A stretch of DNA of 64,000 nucleotides from Marthasterias glacialis (taxonomy: Eukaryota; Echinodermata; Asteroidea; Forcipulatida; Asteriidae), in the NCBI GenBank assembly GCA_911728455.2, contig OU452230.1, positions 9,858,377 to 9,922,376 of the forward strand, given 5' to 3'. This document shows, in pieces, positions 60,433 to 64,000 of this stretch (positions are counted from its first letter, which is position 1; each line of letters begins with the position of its first letter). The position numbers and the translations under genes were made by a program. Below the pieces are notes generated by a model. That model did not search any database and was not told the origin of the DNA. It was given only the letters and a program-made list of their open reading frames with translations.

Positions 60433-61433
60433 CCCTATCAGGACCGGCGGGGGGGGGGGGGGGGGGGGTTGTGGAAGGAGATTCTGTCCGGCAGGAGATC
60501 ATGTCCGAGCATACGGCGAATTCTGAACTAACTTCTGATAGCGCCCTCTTTTGAATAAACTCCTTAATTTACCGTAAGGTGGACACATTACCCGGAGGAC
60601 AAAATACCCCAGGATAGGGGGCACACTACAATTTCTGCCCGTAACTTTTAACGCTTACTCCGATTCTCTGACTTTTCCCAAAATATATATAGAATCATTT
60701 TAGCGACAAATAATTGAAACTGGGGGTTAGTTGTTGCCATGACAACCATTTGTTTGACCTTGGGCCTCACGATTTTTATGTTTTTTTGACTATTTGAACA
60801 TTATTTTCACTTGTTTTTGATTTTTTTTGCCACAAAATGGCCGACATATTTGGAGGTCGTCTTGGATTTTGTGTTTTCAGCCTGTATTTAGAGGGGCATA
60901 TTGTATCATTTTTTTTTTTTACAATAGAACATTTTCAACAAACTATTTTCTTACTTGTCAAACCAAAATAATTTAGATTTGTCAACCAAGCCTTAGTATT
61001 GCTCCCTGGTGGGCCCTGGGTAGCGGCCATTTTGAGTTTTAAGCGAAAAAATCCCCAAACGAATATACAATTTTTCCCCAAAATGGAAAATCATTGGATT
61101 ATAGCGCCCCCAAAGTTTTTAATGTTTTTTGGAATTATATCAATGATGTCAAACTAAACAAGTTTACCAAGTTTTTAAACATTTGGACAAAACATACAGA
61201 AATAATGGGGAAAACACGGTTTTTGACAAAAAATTTGCAAAAAAAGTTTTAAAAAACGCCCTCTAGTGACGATGTTTGAAAATGTTTTGACGTCATCATG
61301 TAGAACTCAGTGAAATAAACATTTGTTGCGAATTCCGTCAAAATCGGTCAAACACTTTGGGAAAAAACGGAGGGGGAAGCACTATGTGCCCCCGGGCCCG
61401 TACATCCCACAAAAAAGCCCGGTCCTGATCGGG
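60433..61433. mobile_element. ~1-kb inverted-repeat element, possible TTAA type
   Basis: The left end CCCTATCAGGACCGG and the reverse-complemented right end CCCGATCAGGACCGGGC match well. TTAA directly follows the right end (61434-61437). On the left, TTAA (60426-60429) is three bases away from the CCC, so the duplication is imperfect. It contains a homopolymeric G run near the left end and has no coding capacity that I recognise. Confidence 0.55.
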
Positions 61434-62075
61434 TTAATAGTATACGTCACTATTTTTATTTATTAATTTGAGTAGGTAATTATTACTTGTTTCGGGACAG
61501 CTTTGCTCTGTATTCATTTTCAGCAAAACGGGGGGGGGGGGGGGGGGGGGTCACAACTAATTTCAAATTGCAATAAAGCAACTTTTTTTTATTAACATTG
61601 TTTCTTAAATTACTTAAAAGTGAGGTTAAGCCTAATTATTGTAGCTGTTCTTTAAACTGGCAGGATACTGTTCATTTTTCATGGAATTGTGAAAGGAAAA
61701 CTTCTTTATCCACACTGCTTAAATCCTCACTGCTGACTGGGTAAAAAAAACCCCAGAGATTCATGATTGTCCCACGGTTGACCAATCACAGCAAAGATAC
61801 TTGTTTGGCTGGACGATAACTTATCATTATGCTGTCGGTGTGTGTGTGCAATGACAGTAATTGATGTATCAACGTTCCGAACTTTCTTTGAATTTGTTTG
61901 GACATTGACCCTGACTTCAAACGTGGAGTTTTCAAAATAAAAATGAATTTGATGCTGTCAGATTAAGTTAACGTCATACAGCAGTTCATTAATACAGCAT
62001 GCATACAAGCATACAAGCACACCATACCAGAAGTTGATAGCAACTACTAATTTCAGAGGAATGTAAGATTAAGGC

Positions 62076-62312
62076 CAGTGGCGTAACTAAAGGGTGCACA
62101 GGGGGCACGGGGGCCCACGTTTTTCTATTTACACGCATTTGTTTTTACCTCCACGTCGTATTATCTTAACAAAATAGCAAACGGCATAACAACGGGGCTG
62201 AAAAGGGGTTTGTTTAGGAAAAGTGAACAATTTTAATTGGCAAGAAGTGCCCCCCTGGAAAAAAATATGAACCCTTGTGCCCCCCTAAAATGTTACCCTA
62301 ATTTTGCCGCTG
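62076..62312. mobile_element. hAT-like MITE (237 bp)
   Basis: The left end CAGTGGCGTAACTAAAGGG and the reverse-complemented right end CAGCGGCAAAATTAGGG form a TIR, with 'gggggcac' words further in. Flanking 8-mers ATTAAGGC and ATCAAGCC match at six of eight positions, consistent with a diverged 8-bp target duplication. Confidence 0.65.
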
Positions 62313-62450
62313 ATCAAGCCGTGGCACCTGTCTCTAAATGTGTCATATATAGGCTACTCGTCTTTGTAAAGATTTGTATTCTTTTTTGTTTTATTTTTCT
62401 TGTTTCTTGTTTCTTTTTTTTCTTTTTTTTTAACTTTTCTGTTTTCTTTT

Positions 62451-62470
62451 GTGTGTGTGTGTGTGTGTGT
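62451..62470. repeat. (GT)n microsatellite with upstream T-rich tract
   Basis: About ten GT units follow a T/C-rich tract at 62380-62445. Confidence 0.85.
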
Positions 62471-62809
62471 TTTGGAACTTAAGATTTCAATAACCTGATT
62501 ACGGCCTAGGTCACTATCGAAGTGACCTTAGTAACACCGCGATCCGTCTGTATAATAGATCTTTATCATGCTGCAACCATCTTGGTCATGTTCCCTGTAT
62601 CCAATAGCAGTAATATATGCTAATATTCATTGTAAAAAGGAACCAGACTATTTGCCCTTCCAGCCTCGGTTTGGTTACATTGGTTTGAATGGGAGAAAAT
62701 CAAGATGTCCCACCATGATAAAGGTCTATAAGCTGCAAAGTGCACAACACCTTACCAAAGGTAGCATGTAACATTATGCATGAACATTTACAAGTACAGT
62801 GTATTTTAA

Positions 62810-62982
62810 TATATAGGTTTTCTCGGTCAATTTCAACAAGAACTCATTCAATACCCGGCTCATTCAAGTTTTTGTTTTAAATGAATGCTCAGTTGAATCA
62901 GAATTCAATAGTCAAAAAGAGTCATTCAATTTCAAAAGTTCAGCACTTAAATTTTGCTACAATTGACCGGGAAACCTATATA
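62810..62982. mobile_element. short TIR element (173 bp)
   Basis: The left end TATATAGGTTTTCTCGGTCA is matched by the reverse complement of the right end, TATATAGGTTTCCCGGTCAA. The interior repeats 'attcaat' words and is non-coding. TA-type flanks are possible. Confidence 0.65.
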
Positions 62983-64000
62983 AACAACAAATGAAAGCCA
63001 ACTGATCTAAAAGCAGGGTAATTGTTAAAACGATGTAGCCTACTTTTCACGTTGGTGATAAACAAATACAGGCATTGTAGTTTTGTTCTATACACCAATG
63101 GCCAAGTTCGCTTAGTGACCAAAATTGGAAACAAAAACTTGTTTTTATATATAGTTGCATGGTAGGGCCAACTATGGCGCATTGCTCCGCTAGCCAGCAA
63201 ATAGCCGCCATGTAAACTTGAGCTGTTTTGGGCCTAGAAATGATGAAAAACCGTACATAAACTCGGTGCTCTCCGAATACTGAGAGAAAAATTCAAAAGA
63301 ACTGTATTTGGGGAAAGGGTTCATTCTTTCATGCATGCGTAATACTCTAGTTCCCTTGCTTTACATAGGAAAGTAAGGTTGATCAAATCTATCAACCCTG
63401 GTGATAAAGAAAGGGTCAATGTCGGAACTTCAAAGCATACAATGCATGGAATGTTGAGTGCTTCCTACTAATGTTCCTATATTTTGTCATGAGAAGCATT
63501 CATAATTATAGATACACTATAAAATATCAATATGGTCGTCTTGGAAACTGAGCCTCATTCATGCACGCTATGAATAGCTTTTTGTCTGCTGTTTCCGACA
63601 GAGAGCTCCCACAAAAGATTTTGTTTGATAAAGCAGCCGAAATTTTCCATCGAAATGCGTCCGCGCCAGCTTTAGTGGATCGGCTGTCCAGGAGCTTCAT
63701 GCTTCACATCATTCTCATTTACGAATACCCAGTTCGTCAAAGATATCGACATTATGATAAACTAACAGTTGTCATGTTGGACGTGGTATAGTTTTCTTAC
63801 ATGAAACAAAAAATAATAATAAAAAAACAGCGTGTTTGTTGCACGTGCAAACTCCAGACGGGCGCAGTTTACTATAGGCTACCCGTACCATTTGAAAACG
63901 GCAGAAGAAACTCACATTTCAGCAACAAACGGTATCCCTTTTTCCAAATGAAACATGCTATTTATGCATTTTCTACTTTTGTTACGAATAGGCACATCCC

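Larger units (their letters stand above)
57843..64000. other. right flank, no secure gene
   Basis: AT-rich non-coding DNA with low-complexity and transposon-like segments listed separately. 58000-59500 is especially AT-rich, with many AATAAA and TTTATT words. A 76-codon frame at 63561-63791 has ordinary amino acid composition but no recognised family and no clear splice partners. Confidence 0.4.

Noticed and set aside
63561-63791. 76-codon open frame near the right edge
   Set aside because: Reasonable amino acid composition, but no family recognised, and the window ends before context could help.

Overview
The window is eukaryotic, intron-rich and AT-rich, and comes from a marine invertebrate deuterostome. 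An echinoderm, possibly a sea star, is my best inference. It rests on the gene set, the gene structures and the kinds of interspersed repeats, not on any search. Three host genes can be read exon by exon with consistent splice phases. No tandem bacterial-type genes, rRNA or CRISPR array were found, and I recognised no LTR retroelement or virus-derived element.

Layout. Positions 1-4374 hold repeats and the 3' side of STOML2. STOML2 (mitochondrial stomatin-like protein 2, minus strand, 9 coding exons, 379 aa) occupies 4375-14385. It shares a 375-bp head-to-head promoter interval with DNAAF4 (formerly DYX1C1, axonemal dynein assembly factor, plus strand, 11 coding exons, 408 aa, 14761-32197). 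A complete piggyBac transposon (17854-21891, TTAA target duplication, uninterrupted 885-aa transposase) sits in DNAAF4 intron 2. The DNAAF4 introns also carry tRNA-Leu-derived SINEs, foldback elements and TTAA-flanked MITEs. From 32198 to 37384 is the interval between the convergent 3' ends of DNAAF4 and the next gene. A secreted single-domain peptidylglycine alpha-hydroxylating monooxygenase (PHM, minus strand, 12 coding exons, 371 aa) spans 37385-57478. Its introns contain a ~1-kb foldback element with minisatellite arms, a 22-bp GC-rich minisatellite, a ~116-bp tandem repeat shared with a DNAAF4 intron, and an AT-rich minisatellite. From 57479 to 64000 I see no secure gene, only one weak candidate first exon and several transposon-like inverted-repeat elements.

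The three host genes do not form a pathway: one is mitochondrial, one serves motile cilia, one amidates secreted neuropeptides. The unusual content is the mobile and tandem DNA. It includes one apparently intact DNA transposon, several TTAA-flanked non-autonomous elements whose ends differ from it, a nested insertion that preserves an older element, and a foldback element resembling the Drosophila FB and sea urchin TU type. I found no convincing new multi-gene system.
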